Of a DNA stretch of 64,000 bases, positions 20,264 to 28,984 are shown one piece after another. Source of the stretch: Streptomyces vilmorinianum (GTDB taxonomy: Bacteria > Actinomycetota > Actinomycetes > Streptomycetales > Streptomycetaceae). The stretch spans positions 2,188,001-2,252,000 of the forward strand of contig NZ_CP040244.1 of assembly GCF_005517195.1 (NCBI RefSeq), written 5' to 3'. The translations under genes and the position numbers were made by a program. The notes beneath the pieces were generated by a model. That model was not told the DNA's origin. It did not search any database and saw only the letters and a list, made by a program, of their open reading frames with translations. Every line of letters begins with the position of its first letter. Positions within the stretch are counted from its first letter, which is position 1.

Positions 20264-21046
20264 CTACTCCCAGCGGAAGAACCTCGCCGCCGCGCCCAGC
20301 CCGAGCACCGCCCACACCGCGAGGATCGCGGCCGCGCCCCACGGCAGCGGGGCGCCGCCCTGGAGGACGTCCCGCAGTCCGTCCGAGAGCGCGGAGATCG
20401 GCAGCAGCTCCAGCACGGAGCGGGCCGCGTCGGGGAACTTGTCCAGCGGCACGATCACCCCGCCGCCCACCAGGAGCAGCAGGAACACCAGGTTCGCGGC
20501 GGCCAGCGTCGCCTCCGCCCGCAGCGTGCCCGCCATCAGCAGACCCAGGCCCGAGAAGGCGGCCGTGCCGAGGACGAGCAGCAGCAGGACGGAGAACATG
20601 CTTGTCGATGTCGCAGTGCCCCGCGGCGACCAGCCGAGCCCCAGGGCGATCGCCGTGAGGAGCGCGACCTGGAGCACCTCGGTGACCAGGACGGAGAGCG
20701 TCTTGGCGGTCATGAGCGCCCAGCGGGGGAGCGGCGAGGCCCCGAGCCGCTTGAGCACCCCGTAACGGCGCTCGAAGCCGGTCGCGATGGCCTGGCCGGT
20801 GAAGGCGGTGGACATGACGGCGAGCGCGAGGACGCCCGGCGCGAGGAAGTCGACGGCCTTGTCGGTGCCCGTGTCGATGATGTCGACGGTCGAGAAGAGC
20901 ACGAGCAGCAGCGAGGGGATGATCACGGTCAGGAGCAGCTGCTCGCCGTTGCGCAGCAGCATCTTCGTCTCGAGCGCGGTCTGCGCGGCGATCATCCGCC
21001 CGACGGGAGCCGCTCCCGGCTTCGGCGCGTACGTACCGGTGCTCAT
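20264..21046 (-). CDS. ABC-2 type exporter permease
   Basis: 260 aa with six hydrophobic segments. ABC-2 permeases carry drugs, lipids or polysaccharides outward. Typical features are FLAPGVLALAVMSTAFTGQAIATGFERRYGVLKRLGASPLPR near residues 68-110 and the late LPISALSDGLRDVLQG amphipathic stretch. The ATG at 21046 overlaps the stop of a 31-codon frame in the 92-bp repeat, which has AAGGAG 9 nt upstream of the ATG. Partner of the ATPase at 21227-22153. Confidence 0.92.
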   Translation of the reverse strand: MSTGTYAPKPGAAPVGRMIAAQTALETKMLLRNGEQLLLTVIIPSLLLVLFSTVDIIDTGTDKAVDFLAPGVLALAVMSTAFTGQAIATGFERRYGVLKRLGASPLPRWALMTAKTLSVLVTEVLQVALLTAIALGLGWSPRGTATSTSMFSVLLLLVLGTAAFSGLGLLMAGTLRAEATLAAANLVFLLLLVGGGVIVPLDKFPDAARSVLELLPISALSDGLRDVLQGGAPLPWGAAAILAVWAVLGLGAAARFFRWE

Positions 21047-21138
21047 GCGCGCAGCTCCTTGCCGGTGAGTACGAGGCTGTGTCTTCCCGGGGGACGACCC
21101 CCGGACCCCCGGCGGATCTCGGTGTCGACCAGAGTCAT
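21043..21138 (-). CDS. Mini-ORF 2 in the 92-bp duplication
   Basis: 31 codons, beginning MTLVDTEIRRGSGG and ending SLVLTGKELRA. Its ATG overlaps the stop of mini-ORF 1 and its TGA overlaps the permease ATG. The last 8 residues resemble the ATPase C-terminus (LELTGKELRS), so it is probably a by-product of duplication that keeps ribosomes moving from ATPase to permease. Peptide function is not claimed. Confidence 0.4.
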   Translation of the reverse strand: MTLVDTEIRRGSGGRPPGRHSLVLTGKELRA

Positions 21139-21259
21139 GACCGCAGCTCCTTGCCGGTGAGTTCGAGGCTGTGTCTTCCCGGGGGACGACCCCCGGACCC
21201 CCGGCGGATCTCGGTGTCGACCAGAGTCATGACCGCAGCTCCTTGCCGGTGAGTTCGAG
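21051..21259. repeat. 92-bp tandem direct repeat (2 full copies plus partial third)
   Basis: Copies at 21051-21142 and 21143-21234 differ at one base (A at 21071, T at 21163). The first 25-26 bases recur from 21235, where they are the genuine 3' end of the ATPase gene. The repeat carries the LTGKELR codons, the AAGGAG ribosome-binding site and the ATGA coupling junction. Confidence 0.95.
21135..21230 (-). CDS. Mini-ORF 1 in the 92-bp duplication
   Basis: 31 codons, MTLVDTEIRRGSGG ... SLELTGKELRS, starting at an ATG that overlaps the ATPase TGA (TCAT at 21227-21230 on the plus strand). It differs from mini-ORF 2 only at Glu/Val and the last residue. The unit is 96 nt minus the 4-nt overlap, giving the 92-bp period. 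Confidence 0.4.
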   Translation of the reverse strand: MTLVDTEIRRGSGGRPPGRHSLELTGKELRS

Positions 21260-22153
21260 GAAGACGTCTTCGAGGGTGTGGCGCTCCACCGAGATGCCGT
21301 TCGGCATCACGCCGTGCTGGGCGCACCAGCTGGTGACGGTGGCGAGCAGCTGCGGGTCGACGGTGCCGCTGATCCGGTACGCGCCCGGCGTCAGCTCCGC
21401 GGCCGCGGTGCCGTCGGGCAGGGCCTTGAGCAGCGAGCCGAGGTCGAGCCCGGGGCGGCCGGTGAAGCGCAGGGTGTTCTCGGCGCCGCCGCGGCACAGC
21501 TCCTCGGGGCTGCCCTGGGCGGCGACCCGGCCGCCGTCGATGATGGCGACGTCGTCCGCCAGCTCCTCGGCCTCGTTCATGAAGTGCGTCGTGAGGACGA
21601 CCGTGGCCCCGTCGGCGCGCAGCTCGCGGACGAGGTCCCAGGTGGCGCGGCGGGCCTGTGGATCGAGACCGGCGGTCGGCTCGTCGAGGAAGACCAGCTC
21701 GGGGCGGCCGACGACGGCCATGGCGAGCGCGAGGCGCTGCTGCTGGCCGCCGGAGAGGCGCCGGTAGGTGGTCCGGCCGCAGGAGCCCAGGCCGAGGCGC
21801 TCGATCAGGGCGTCCACGTCGAGCGGGTGGGCGTGCAGCTTCGCCATGTGGCGGAGCATCTCGTCGGCGCGGGCGCCGGAGTACACGCCGCCGGACTGCA
21901 GCATGACGCCGATCCTGGGGCGCAGTGCCGCCGCGTCGGCGACCGGGTCGAGGCCGAGGACGCGGACGGTGCCGGCGTCGGCCCTCCGGTAACCCTCGCA
22001 GGTCTCGATCGTGCTGGTCTTCCCGGCCCCGTTGGGACCGAGGACGGCGGTCACGGTGCCCGCCCGGACGTCGAGGTCGAGGCCGTCGACGGCGGTCTTG
22101 TCTCCGTACCGCTTGACCAGGCCCCGGACCTGGACGACGGACTCGTATCGCAT
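21227..22153 (-). CDS. ABC transporter ATP-binding protein
   Basis: 308 aa, one nucleotide-binding domain: Walker A LGPNGAGKTST, Q-loop MLQSGGVYSG, signature LSGGQQQRLALA, Walker B LVFLDEPTAGLD, and switch His in TTHFMNEAEEL. It energises the ABC-2 permease downstream, a drug-export-type pair. The ATG at 22153 has no Shine-Dalgarno; TAGACT ends 6 nt before it, so the mRNA is probably leaderless. It diverges from sufR across a region with an iron-box-like palindrome. Confidence 0.95.
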   Translation of the reverse strand: MRYESVVQVRGLVKRYGDKTAVDGLDLDVRAGTVTAVLGPNGAGKTSTIETCEGYRRADAGTVRVLGLDPVADAAALRPRIGVMLQSGGVYSGARADEMLRHMAKLHAHPLDVDALIERLGLGSCGRTTYRRLSGGQQQRLALAMAVVGRPELVFLDEPTAGLDPQARRATWDLVRELRADGATVVLTTHFMNEAEELADDVAIIDGGRVAAQGSPEELCRGGAENTLRFTGRPGLDLGSLLKALPDGTAAAELTPGAYRISGTVDPQLLATVTSWCAQHGVMPNGISVERHTLEDVFLELTGKELRS

Positions 22154-22201
22154 GCGGGAAGTCTAGAGAGGGGGCAAGGGCGCTCTGCCCACGGGGCGGC
22201 C

Positions 22202-22224
22202 CATTCGTCCTACGAATGATCATT
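22202..22224. promoter_or_regulatory. Dyads in the ABC/sufR divergent region
   Basis: CATTCGT-CCT-ACGAATG (22202-22218) is a perfect 7-3-7 inverted repeat, overlapped by the palindrome AATGATCATT (22215-22224). This is a candidate SufR operator; it does not match the cyanobacterial CAAC-N6-GTTG site. Confidence 0.45.
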
Positions 22225-22232
22225 TCCGCAGG

Positions 22233-22251
22233 TCAGGTAAGCCTTACCTGA
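22233..22251. promoter_or_regulatory. Iron-box-like palindrome (IdeR/DmdR1 type)
   Basis: TCAGGTAAGCCTTACCTGA is a perfect 9-1-9 palindrome. It matches 14 of 19 bases of the IdeR/DmdR iron box TTAGGTTAGGCTAACCTAA, including the AGGT...ACCT arms. It lies 72 nt before the sufR start, so iron-loaded DmdR1 could repress the SUF operon. Confidence 0.65.
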
Positions 22252-22322
22252 GTGATGCACGGCACCGTGATCGGCTCCGACCTCGCTTGTCACTGCTCGC
22301 GGAATTACGCAACAATGGCGTT

Positions 22323-23063
22323 GTGAAAAACGTCGACGCGGCTCCGGTGGAGGAACTCGCGACCGGTGAGCGATCCACGCGCAACCGGGTCGCGCGGTCC
22401 ATCCTGGACCACGGGCCGTCGACGGTCGCCGATCTCGCGCAGCGGCTCCGCCTCACCCAGGCGGCCGTCCGCCGCCATCTCGACTCGCTCGTCGCGGACA
22501 ATGTCGTCGAAGCCCGCGAGAAGCGCGTGTACGGCGCCCGCACCCGTGGCCGCCCCGCCAAGGTCTTCGCACTGACCGACTGCGGCCGGGACGCCTTCGA
22601 CCAGTCGTACGACTCACTGGCCATGGACGCCCTGCGCTGGATCGAAAAGTCCGCCGGCGGAGGGGCTGCGGGGGAGGCGGCGGTCGCCGCCTTCGCCCGC
22701 GACCGGCTCGAGCACCAGGCCGTGGCCTACCGCGAGGCCGTCGAGACGGCGGCCCCCGAGCAGCGCACGGAGGCGCTTGCCAAGGCCCTGAGCGCCGACG
22801 GGTACGCTGCCACTGCGCGGAACGCGCCGGTCGGCGAGCAGCTCTGCCAGCACCACTGCCCGGTCGCCCATGTCGCCGAGCAGTACCCCCAGCTGTGCGA
22901 GGCGGAAACGGAGATCTTCTCCCGCCTCCTGGGAACGCACGTCCAGCGTCTCGCCACCATCGCGCATGGTGACGGCGTCTGTACGACGTTCATCCCGCAC
23001 GGCGCCCCACAGACCACCCCATCAGAAGCATCCGCAAGCACGGCCGGGAGGAACCCCGCATGA
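22323..23063 (+). CDS. sufR: SufR-type iron-sulfur transcriptional regulator
   Basis: 246 aa. An N-terminal winged-helix domain ([30 protein letters not shown]) is followed by a C-terminal region with clustered cysteines (LCQHHC, PQLCEAE and a later GVCTTF) that could hold an iron-sulfur cluster. In mycobacteria and cyanobacteria the counterpart represses the suf genes when cluster-loaded. The GTG at 22323 ([12 protein letters not shown]) is preferred over a TTG further up. Its TGA overlaps the sufB ATG, so regulator and SufB are co-translated. Confidence 0.9.
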   Translation: MKNVDAAPVEELATGERSTRNRVARSILDHGPSTVADLAQRLRLTQAAVRRHLDSLVADNVVEAREKRVYGARTRGRPAKVFALTDCGRDAFDQSYDSLAMDALRWIEKSAGGGAAGEAAVAAFARDRLEHQAVAYREAVETAAPEQRTEALAKALSADGYAATARNAPVGEQLCQHHCPVAHVAEQYPQLCEAETEIFSRLLGTHVQRLATIAHGDGVCTTFIPHGAPQTTPSEASASTAGRNPA

Positions 23064-24475
23064 CCACCGAGATCAGCCACCCCGAGCTCGAGGGCCTGGG
23101 TCGGTACGAGTACGGCTGGGCCGACTCCGACGCGGCCGGTGCCGCCGCCAAGCGCGGCCTGAACGAGGATGTCGTCCGCGACATCTCCGCGAAGAAGAAC
23201 GAGCCCGAGTGGATGCTGAAGCTGCGGCTGAAGGGTCTGCGCCTCTTCGACAAGAAGCCCATGCCCAGCTGGGGCTCCGACCTGTCGGGCATCGACTTCG
23301 ACAACATCAAGTACTTCGTGCGGTCCACCGAGAAGCAGGCCGAGTCCTGGGAGGACCTGCCCGAGGACATCAAGAACACGTACGACAAGCTCGGCATCCC
23401 CGAGGCGGAGAAGCAGCGCCTCGTCGCCGGTGTCGCGGCCCAGTACGAGTCCGAGGTCGTCTACCACCAGATCCGTGAGGACCTGGAGGAGCAGGGCGTC
23501 GTCTTCGTCGACACCGACACCGCGCTGAAGGAGCACGAGGAGCTCTTCCGCGAGTACTTCGGCACGGTCATCCCGGTCGGCGACAACAAGTTCGCCTCGC
23601 TGAACACGGCCGTGTGGTCCGGCGGATCGTTCATCTACGTGCCGAAGGGCGTGCACGTCGAGATCCCGCTGCAGGCCTACTTCCGTATCAACACGGAGAA
23701 CATGGGCCAGTTCGAGCGGACGCTGATCATCGTCGACGAGGACGCCTACGTCCACTACGTCGAGGGCTGCACCGCCCCGATCTACTCCTCCGACTCGCTG
23801 CACTCCGCGGTCGTCGAGATCATCGTGAAGAAGGGCGGCCGCTGCCGCTACACGACGATCCAGAACTGGTCGAACAACGTCTACAACCTGGTCACCAAGC
23901 GCGCCGTGGCCTACGAGGGCGCGACCATGGAGTGGGTCGACGGCAACATCGGCTCCAAGGTCACCATGAAGTACCCGGCCGTCTACCTGATGGGCGAGCA
24001 CGCCAAGGGCGAGACCCTGTCCATCGCCTTCGCGGGCGAGGGCCAGCACCAGGACGCCGGCGCCAAGATGGTCCACATGGCCCCGAACACCTCCTCCAAC
24101 ATCGTCTCCAAGTCGGTGGCGCGAGGCGGCGGCCGCACCTCCTACCGCGGTCTCATCGAGATCGGCGAGGGTGCCCCGGGCGCCAAGTCGAACGTGCTCT
24201 GCGACGCGCTGCTCGTCGACACGATCTCCCGCTCGGACACGTACCCCTACGTGGACGTCCGCGAGGACGACGTCTCCATGGGGCACGAGGCCACCGTCTC
24301 CAAGGTCTCCGAGGACCAGCTCTTCTACCTGATGAGCCGTGGCATGACCGAGTTCGAGGCGATGGCGATGATCGTGCGCGGCTTCGTCGAGCCGATCGCC
24401 AAGGAGCTCCCGATGGAGTACGCGCTCGAGCTGAACCGGCTGATCGAGCTGCAGATGGAAGGGGCCGTCGGCTGA
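23060..24475 (+). CDS. sufB: Fe-S cluster assembly protein SufB
   Basis: 471 aa. With SufC and SufD it forms the SufBC2D scaffold on which iron-sulfur clusters are built. Conserved stretches are [49 protein letters not shown] and [15 protein letters not shown]; the SufB fold is a right-handed beta-helix. ATG at 23060 overlaps sufR (ATGA), with AGGAA just upstream. It lacks the inteins some actinobacterial SufB proteins carry. Confidence 0.97.
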   Translation: MTTEISHPELEGLGRYEYGWADSDAAGAAAKRGLNEDVVRDISAKKNEPEWMLKLRLKGLRLFDKKPMPSWGSDLSGIDFDNIKYFVRSTEKQAESWEDLPEDIKNTYDKLGIPEAEKQRLVAGVAAQYESEVVYHQIREDLEEQGVVFVDTDTALKEHEELFREYFGTVIPVGDNKFASLNTAVWSGGSFIYVPKGVHVEIPLQAYFRINTENMGQFERTLIIVDEDAYVHYVEGCTAPIYSSDSLHSAVVEIIVKKGGRCRYTTIQNWSNNVYNLVTKRAVAYEGATMEWVDGNIGSKVTMKYPAVYLMGEHAKGETLSIAFAGEGQHQDAGAKMVHMAPNTSSNIVSKSVARGGGRTSYRGLIEIGEGAPGAKSNVLCDALLVDTISRSDTYPYVDVREDDVSMGHEATVSKVSEDQLFYLMSRGMTEFEAMAMIVRGFVEPIAKELPMEYALELNRLIELQMEGAVG

Positions 24476-24501
24476 CGCGCCGGCGCCCCACCACCAGCTA
24501 G

Positions 24502-24525
24502 CGGCCCGCCCCCAGCGGCGGGCCG
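24502..24525 (+). repeat. sufB-sufD intercistronic hairpin
   Basis: CGGCCCGCC, loop CCCAGC, GGCGGGCCG: a perfect 9-bp stem in the only sizeable gap (86 bp) of the operon. It may attenuate transcription or stabilise the sufB 3' end. Confidence 0.55.
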
Positions 24526-24561
24526 AGGATCGAAACGTAGGAAGAGAGCAAGACGACAGCC

Positions 24562-25743
24562 ATGGCTGAGGCTCAGAACATCCCGGCGGGCTCCACCACC
24601 GCCGGCTCGATCGCGGTGGCCGCCGAGTCCACCGTCGCCACGCGCATGAGCGCGCCCCCGTCCTTCGACGTCGCGGACTTCCCCGTCCCGCACGGTCGCG
24701 AGGAGGAGTGGCGGTTCACCCCGCTGGAGCGCCTGCGCGGCCTGCACGACGGCACCGCCGTCGCCTCCGGCGAGGGCGTCAAGGTCGAGATCGAAGCCCC
24801 CGAGGGCGTCACCGTGGAGACCGTCGGCCGTGACGACGCGCGGCTCGGCAAGGCCGGCACGCCGGTCGACCGCGTCGCCGCCCAGGCGTACTCCTCCTTC
24901 GAGAAGGCCTCGGTCGTCACCGTCGCCAAGGAGGCCGTCCTCAGCGAGCCCATCCGCATCGCCGTGCACGGCCAGGGCGGGGTCGCCTTCGGCCACCAGG
25001 TGATCGAGCTCGGCGCGTTCGCCGAGGCCGTCGTGGTCATCGACCACACCGGTGACGCGGTGCTCGCCGCCAACGTCGACTACCTCCTCGGCGACGGCGC
25101 CAAGCTCACCGTCGTCTCCGTCCAGGACTGGGACGAGAAGGCCGTCCACGTCGCCCAGCACAACGCGCTGGTCGGCCGCGACGCCTCGTTCAAGTCGGTC
25201 GTGGTGACCTTCGGCGGCGACCTCGTCCGCATCCACCCGCGCGTGCGGTACGCGGCCACCGGCGGCGAGGCCGAGCTCTTCGGCCTGTACTTCACCGACG
25301 GCGGCCAGCACCAGGAGCACCGCCTCCTGGTCGACCACAACACCCCGCACTGCAAGTCCAACGTGGCCTACAAGGGCGCGCTGCAGGGCCAGGACGCGCA
25401 CGCCGTCTGGATCGGCGACGTGCTCATCGAGGCCAAGGCCGAGGGCACGGACACCTACGAGCTCAACCGGAACCTGGTCCTGACGGACGGCGCCCGCGTC
25501 GACTCCGTGCCGAACCTGGAGATCGAGACCGGCGAGATCGTCGGCGCCGGTCACGCCTCGGCGACCGGCCGCTTCGACGACGAGCAGCTCTTCTACCTGA
25601 TGGCCCGCGGTATCCCGGAGAAGGAGGCCCGCCGTCTCGTCGTGCGCGGCTTCTTCGCCGAGCTGGTCCAGCAGATCGGCCTGCCGGACGTCGAGGAACG
25701 CCTCATCGCGAAGATCGAGGCCGAGCTGGAGGCTTCCGTCTGA
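24562..25743 (+). CDS. sufD: Fe-S cluster assembly protein SufD
   Basis: 393 aa, paralogous to SufB and partner in SufBC2D. Features: FPVPHGREEEWRFTPLERLRGL, the beta-helix core, and HNTPHCKSNVAYKGALQGQDAHAVWIG with the conserved His/Cys region, then GHASATGRFDDEQLFYLMARGIPEKEARRL. ATG at 24562 with GGAAGAG 18 nt upstream, rather far. The last base of its TGA is shared with the next ATG. Confidence 0.95.
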   Translation: MAEAQNIPAGSTTAGSIAVAAESTVATRMSAPPSFDVADFPVPHGREEEWRFTPLERLRGLHDGTAVASGEGVKVEIEAPEGVTVETVGRDDARLGKAGTPVDRVAAQAYSSFEKASVVTVAKEAVLSEPIRIAVHGQGGVAFGHQVIELGAFAEAVVVIDHTGDAVLAANVDYLLGDGAKLTVVSVQDWDEKAVHVAQHNALVGRDASFKSVVVTFGGDLVRIHPRVRYAATGGEAELFGLYFTDGGQHQEHRLLVDHNTPHCKSNVAYKGALQGQDAHAVWIGDVLIEAKAEGTDTYELNRNLVLTDGARVDSVPNLEIETGEIVGAGHASATGRFDDEQLFYLMARGIPEKEARRLVVRGFFAELVQQIGLPDVEERLIAKIEAELEASV

Positions 25744-26060
25744 TGGCCTTCGTCCGAGTCTGCGCACTGAGCGAGCTGGAGACCGACACCCCCAAGCGGG
25801 TCGAGGTCGACGGCACGCCGGTGTCGCTCGTGCACACCGAGGGCGAGGTGTTCGCGATCAACGACATCTGCTCGCACGCCAACGTCTCCCTCTCGGAGGG
25901 CGAGGTCGAGGACTGCTCCATCGAGTGCTGGCTGCACGGCTCCAGCTTCGACCTCCGCACCGGCAAGCCGTCCGGCCTTCCCGCGACGCGCCCCGTCCCC
26001 GTATACCCCGTAAAGATCGAAGGGGACGATGTGCTCGTCTCCGTCACCCAGGAGTCCTGA
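25743..26060 (+). CDS. Rieske-type [2Fe-2S] ferredoxin in the suf operon
   Basis: 105 aa, a single Rieske domain of the non-haem-oxygenase ferredoxin type. Cluster ligands: ICSHANVSL (Cys, His) and ECWLHGSSF (Cys, His), spaced as expected. ATG overlaps the sufD stop (TGATG). Its position between sufD and sufC suggests electron delivery to, or a client role in, cluster assembly; this is inference from context. The same insertion is common in actinobacterial suf operons. Confidence 0.93.
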   Translation: MAFVRVCALSELETDTPKRVEVDGTPVSLVHTEGEVFAINDICSHANVSLSEGEVEDCSIECWLHGSSFDLRTGKPSGLPATRPVPVYPVKIEGDDVLVSVTQES

Positions 26061-26067
26061 GTCACCC

Positions 26068-26835
26068 ATGGCAACGCTTGAAATCCGCGACCTGCACGTC
26101 TCCGTCGAGGCCGAGAACGGCCCCCGTGAGATCCTCAAGGGCGTCGACCTGACCGTGAAGCAGGGCGAGACCCACGCCATCATGGGCCCCAACGGCTCCG
26201 GCAAGTCGACCCTGGCGTACTCCCTCGCGGGCCACCCGAAGTACACGATCACCGGTGGCACCGTGACCCTGGACGGCGAGGACGTCCTGGAGATGTCGGT
26301 CGACGAGCGCGCCCGCGCCGGCGTCTTCCTGGCCATGCAGTACCCGGTCGAGGTCCCCGGCGTCTCGGTCTCCAACTTCCTGCGCACCTCCGCCACCGCC
26401 GTCCGCGGCGAGGCCCCCAAGCTGCGCACCTGGGTGAAGGAGGTCAAGGAGGCCATGGAGAAGCTCCAGATGGACCCGGCCTTCGCCGAGCGCAACGTCA
26501 ACGAGGGCTTCTCCGGCGGTGAGAAGAAGCGCCACGAGATCCTCCAGCTGGAGCTCCTCAAGCCGAAGATCGCGATCCTCGACGAGACCGACTCCGGCCT
26601 CGACGTCGACGCGCTGCGCATCGTCTCCGAGGGCGTCAACCGCGTCCGCGAGACCGGCGAGGTCGGCACCCTGCTGATCACGCACTACACGCGGATCCTC
26701 CGCTACATCAAGCCCGACTTCGTTCACGTCTTCTCCGAGGGCCGCATCGTCGAGTCCGGCGGCGCCGAGCTCGCCGACAAGCTGGAGAACGAGGGTTACG
26801 AGGCGTACAGCACGAAGGGTGGCGTATCCGCGTGA
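26068..26835 (+). CDS. sufC: SufC, ATPase of the SUF system
   Basis: 255 aa, an ABC-type ATPase driving the SufBC2D complex. Walker A MGPNGSGKST, signature FSGGEKKRHEIL, Walker B IAILDETDSGLDVD, switch His ITHYTRIL. The ATG at 26068 (MATLEIRDLHV) is chosen with AGGAG at 26050-26054; an earlier in-frame ATG lies inside the Rieske gene. Its TGA overlaps the sufS GTG. Confidence 0.97.
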   Translation: MATLEIRDLHVSVEAENGPREILKGVDLTVKQGETHAIMGPNGSGKSTLAYSLAGHPKYTITGGTVTLDGEDVLEMSVDERARAGVFLAMQYPVEVPGVSVSNFLRTSATAVRGEAPKLRTWVKEVKEAMEKLQMDPAFAERNVNEGFSGGEKKRHEILQLELLKPKIAILDETDSGLDVDALRIVSEGVNRVRETGEVGTLLITHYTRILRYIKPDFVHVFSEGRIVESGGAELADKLENEGYEAYSTKGGVSA

Positions 26836-28100
26836 CATCTGCCCATCAGGGGCTCTCCGGCCTCCTCGACACCGAGGCGATCCGCAAGGACTTCCCGCTC
26901 CTGGATCGCACGGTCCACGACGGCAAGAAGATCGTGTACCTGGACTCCGCGGCGACCTCGCAGAAGCCGCGCCAGGTGCTCGACGCGCTCAACACGTACT
27001 ACGAGCGTCACAACGCCAATGTCCACCGCGGCGTCTACACGGTCGCCGAGGAGGCGACGGCGCTGTACGAGGGCGCCCGCGACAAGGTCGCGGCGTTCAT
27101 CAACGCGCCGAGCCGCGACGAGGTGATCTTCACCAAGAACGCCTCCGAGTCGCTCAACCTCGTGGCCAACATGCTGGGCTGGGCCGACGAGCCCTACCGC
27201 GTGGACCACGAGACCGAGATCGCCATCACGGAGATGGAGCACCACTCCAACATCGTGCCGTGGCAGCTGCTCTCGCAGCGCACGGGCGCGAAGCTGAAGT
27301 GGTTCGGTCTCACCGACGACGGTCGTCTCGACCTCTCGAACATCGAAGAGGTCATCACCGAGAAGACCAAGATCGTCTCGTTCACGCTGGTCTCGAACCT
27401 GCTGGGAACGATCAACCCGGTCGAGACGATCATCCGGCGTGCGCAGGAGGTCGGTGCGCTGGTCTGCATCGACGCCTCGCAGGCCGCCCCGCACATGGTG
27501 CTCGACGTGCAGGCGCTGCAGGCCGACTTCGTGGCCTTCACCGGCCACAAGATGGTCGGCCCGACCGGCATCGGCGTGCTGTGGGGACGGCAGGAGCTCC
27601 TGGAGGACCTGCCTCCGTTCCTCGGCGGCGGCGAGATGATCGAGACCGTCTCGATGCACTCCTCGACGTACGCGCCGGCCCCGCACAAGTTCGAGGCGGG
27701 TACGCCCCCGATCGCGCAGGCCGTCGGCCTCGGCGCGGCGGTGGACTACCTGTCGGCGATCGGCATGGAGAACATCGCGCGCCACGAGCACGCGATCACC
27801 GAGTACGCCGTCCGCCGCCTCCAGGAGGTTCCTGACCTGCGGATCATCGGCCCCACCACGGCCGAGGACCGCGGCGCGGCGATCTCCTTCGTGCTCGGCG
27901 ACATCCACCCGCACGACGTGGGTCAGGTCCTCGACGAACAGGGCATCGCGGTCCGGGTCGGCCACCACTGCGCGCGGCCGGTCTGCCTGAGGTACGGAAT
28001 TCCTGCGACCACGCGGGCGTCGTTCTATCTGTACTCCACCCCGGCCGAGGTCGACGCCCTGGTCGAGGGTCTGGAGCACGTACGGAACTTCTTCGGCTAG
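26832..28100 (+). CDS. sufS: Cysteine desulfurase SufS
   Basis: 422 aa, a group II PLP-dependent cysteine desulfurase giving persulfide sulfur for clusters. NANVHRGVYTV, the PLP-Lys motif FTGHKMVGPTG, and the short active-site loop RVGHHCARPVC with the catalytic Cys are present. GTG start at 26832 overlaps the sufC stop by four bases. sufU follows after 8 nt. Confidence 0.96.
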   Translation: MTSAHQGLSGLLDTEAIRKDFPLLDRTVHDGKKIVYLDSAATSQKPRQVLDALNTYYERHNANVHRGVYTVAEEATALYEGARDKVAAFINAPSRDEVIFTKNASESLNLVANMLGWADEPYRVDHETEIAITEMEHHSNIVPWQLLSQRTGAKLKWFGLTDDGRLDLSNIEEVITEKTKIVSFTLVSNLLGTINPVETIIRRAQEVGALVCIDASQAAPHMVLDVQALQADFVAFTGHKMVGPTGIGVLWGRQELLEDLPPFLGGGEMIETVSMHSSTYAPAPHKFEAGTPPIAQAVGLGAAVDYLSAIGMENIARHEHAITEYAVRRLQEVPDLRIIGPTTAEDRGAAISFVLGDIHPHDVGQVLDEQGIAVRVGHHCARPVCLRYGIPATTRASFYLYSTPAEVDALVEGLEHVRNFFG

Positions 28101-28108
28101 GGGATCTC

Positions 28109-28573
28109 GTGAAGCTGGATTCGATGTACCAGGACGTCATCCTGGACCACTACAAGCACCCGCACGGGCGCGGTCTTCGGGACGGCGACGCCGAGGTGCA
28201 CCACGTCAACCCGACGTGCGGCGACGAGATCACGCTCCGTGTGAAGTACGACGGCTCGCGGATCGAGGACGTCTCGTACGAGGGTCAGGGCTGCTCGATC
28301 AGCCAGGCCTCGGCCTCGGTCCTGAACGAGCTGCTCGTCGGCAAGGAGCTGGCCGAGGCGCAGAAGATCCAGGGCACGTTCCTGGAGCTGATGCAGTCCA
28401 AGGGCCAGATCGAGCCGGACGACGCGATGGAGGAGATCCTGGAGGACGCGGTCGCGTTCGCCGGTGTCTCCAAGTACCCGGCCCGGGTCAAGTGCGCGCT
28501 GCTCAGCTGGATGGCGTGGAAGGACGCGACGGCCCAGGCTCTGGGTGACGGCGCTGAGAGGGAGTCGGCATGA
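28109..28573 (+). CDS. sufU: SufU sulfur-transfer protein
   Basis: 154 aa. Cys/Asp ligands of the zinc-dependent SufU group are seen: NPTCGDEI, YEGQGCSISQAS and VKCALLSW. SufU accepts persulfide from SufS. The GTG at 28109 (MKLDSMYQDVILDHYKHP) lies 8 nt from sufS; its TGA overlaps the next ATG. It was formerly annotated NifU/IscU-like. Confidence 0.94.
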   Translation: MKLDSMYQDVILDHYKHPHGRGLRDGDAEVHHVNPTCGDEITLRVKYDGSRIEDVSYEGQGCSISQASASVLNELLVGKELAEAQKIQGTFLELMQSKGQIEPDDAMEEILEDAVAFAGVSKYPARVKCALLSWMAWKDATAQALGDGAERESA

Positions 28574-28908
28574 CCGAGAACGCCGAGGCCACGATGAAGC
28601 CGGCCTCCGAAGAAGAAGTCCGCGAGGCGCTGTACGACGTCGTCGACCCCGAGCTGGGCATCGACGTGGTCAACCTCGGTCTGATCTACGGCATCCACAT
28701 CGACGACTCCAACGTCGCGACGCTGGACATGACCCTGACGTCCGCGGCCTGTCCGCTGACCGATGTGATCGAGGACCAGGCGAAGGCCGCCACCGACGGC
28801 ATCGTCAACGAGCTGAAGATCAACTGGGTCTGGATGCCGCCGTGGGGCCCGGACAAGATCACGGACGACGGCCGCGAGCAGCTGCGCGCGCTCGGTTTCA
28901 ACGTCTGA
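28570..28908 (+). CDS. sufT: SufT / MIP18-type metal-sulfur maturation protein
   Basis: 112 aa, a DUF59 domain: DPELGIDVVNLGLIYGI followed by MTLTSAACPLTDVIEDQ with the conserved Cys. Proteins of this family help deliver iron-sulfur clusters. ATG at 28570 overlaps the sufU stop (ATGA). It is the last gene of the coupled suf series. Confidence 0.9.
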   Translation: MTENAEATMKPASEEEVREALYDVVDPELGIDVVNLGLIYGIHIDDSNVATLDMTLTSAACPLTDVIEDQAKAATDGIVNELKINWVWMPPWGPDKITDDGREQLRALGFNV

Positions 28909-28941
28909 CCATTTTCGGACGTCCGACCGTTTCTTGCGTAT

Positions 28942-28984
28942 GAACGGCCATGCACGCCAGGCAGACTGGCGGGCATGGCCGTTC
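28942..28984 (+). terminator. Hairpin ending suf and covering the next start codon
   Basis: GAACGGCCATGC (28942-28953) pairs perfectly with GCATGGCCGTTC (28973-28984), and CGCCA (28955-28959) with TGGCG (28967-28971), loop 7 nt. The ATG of the VOC gene (28975) lies inside the right arm. It can end suf transcription or hide the start codon in a read-through message. Confidence 0.65.

Noticed and set aside
21051..21259. CRISPR array or inserted element
   Set aside because: The copies are contiguous with no spacers, only two full units occur, and they contain coding overlap; no cas genes.
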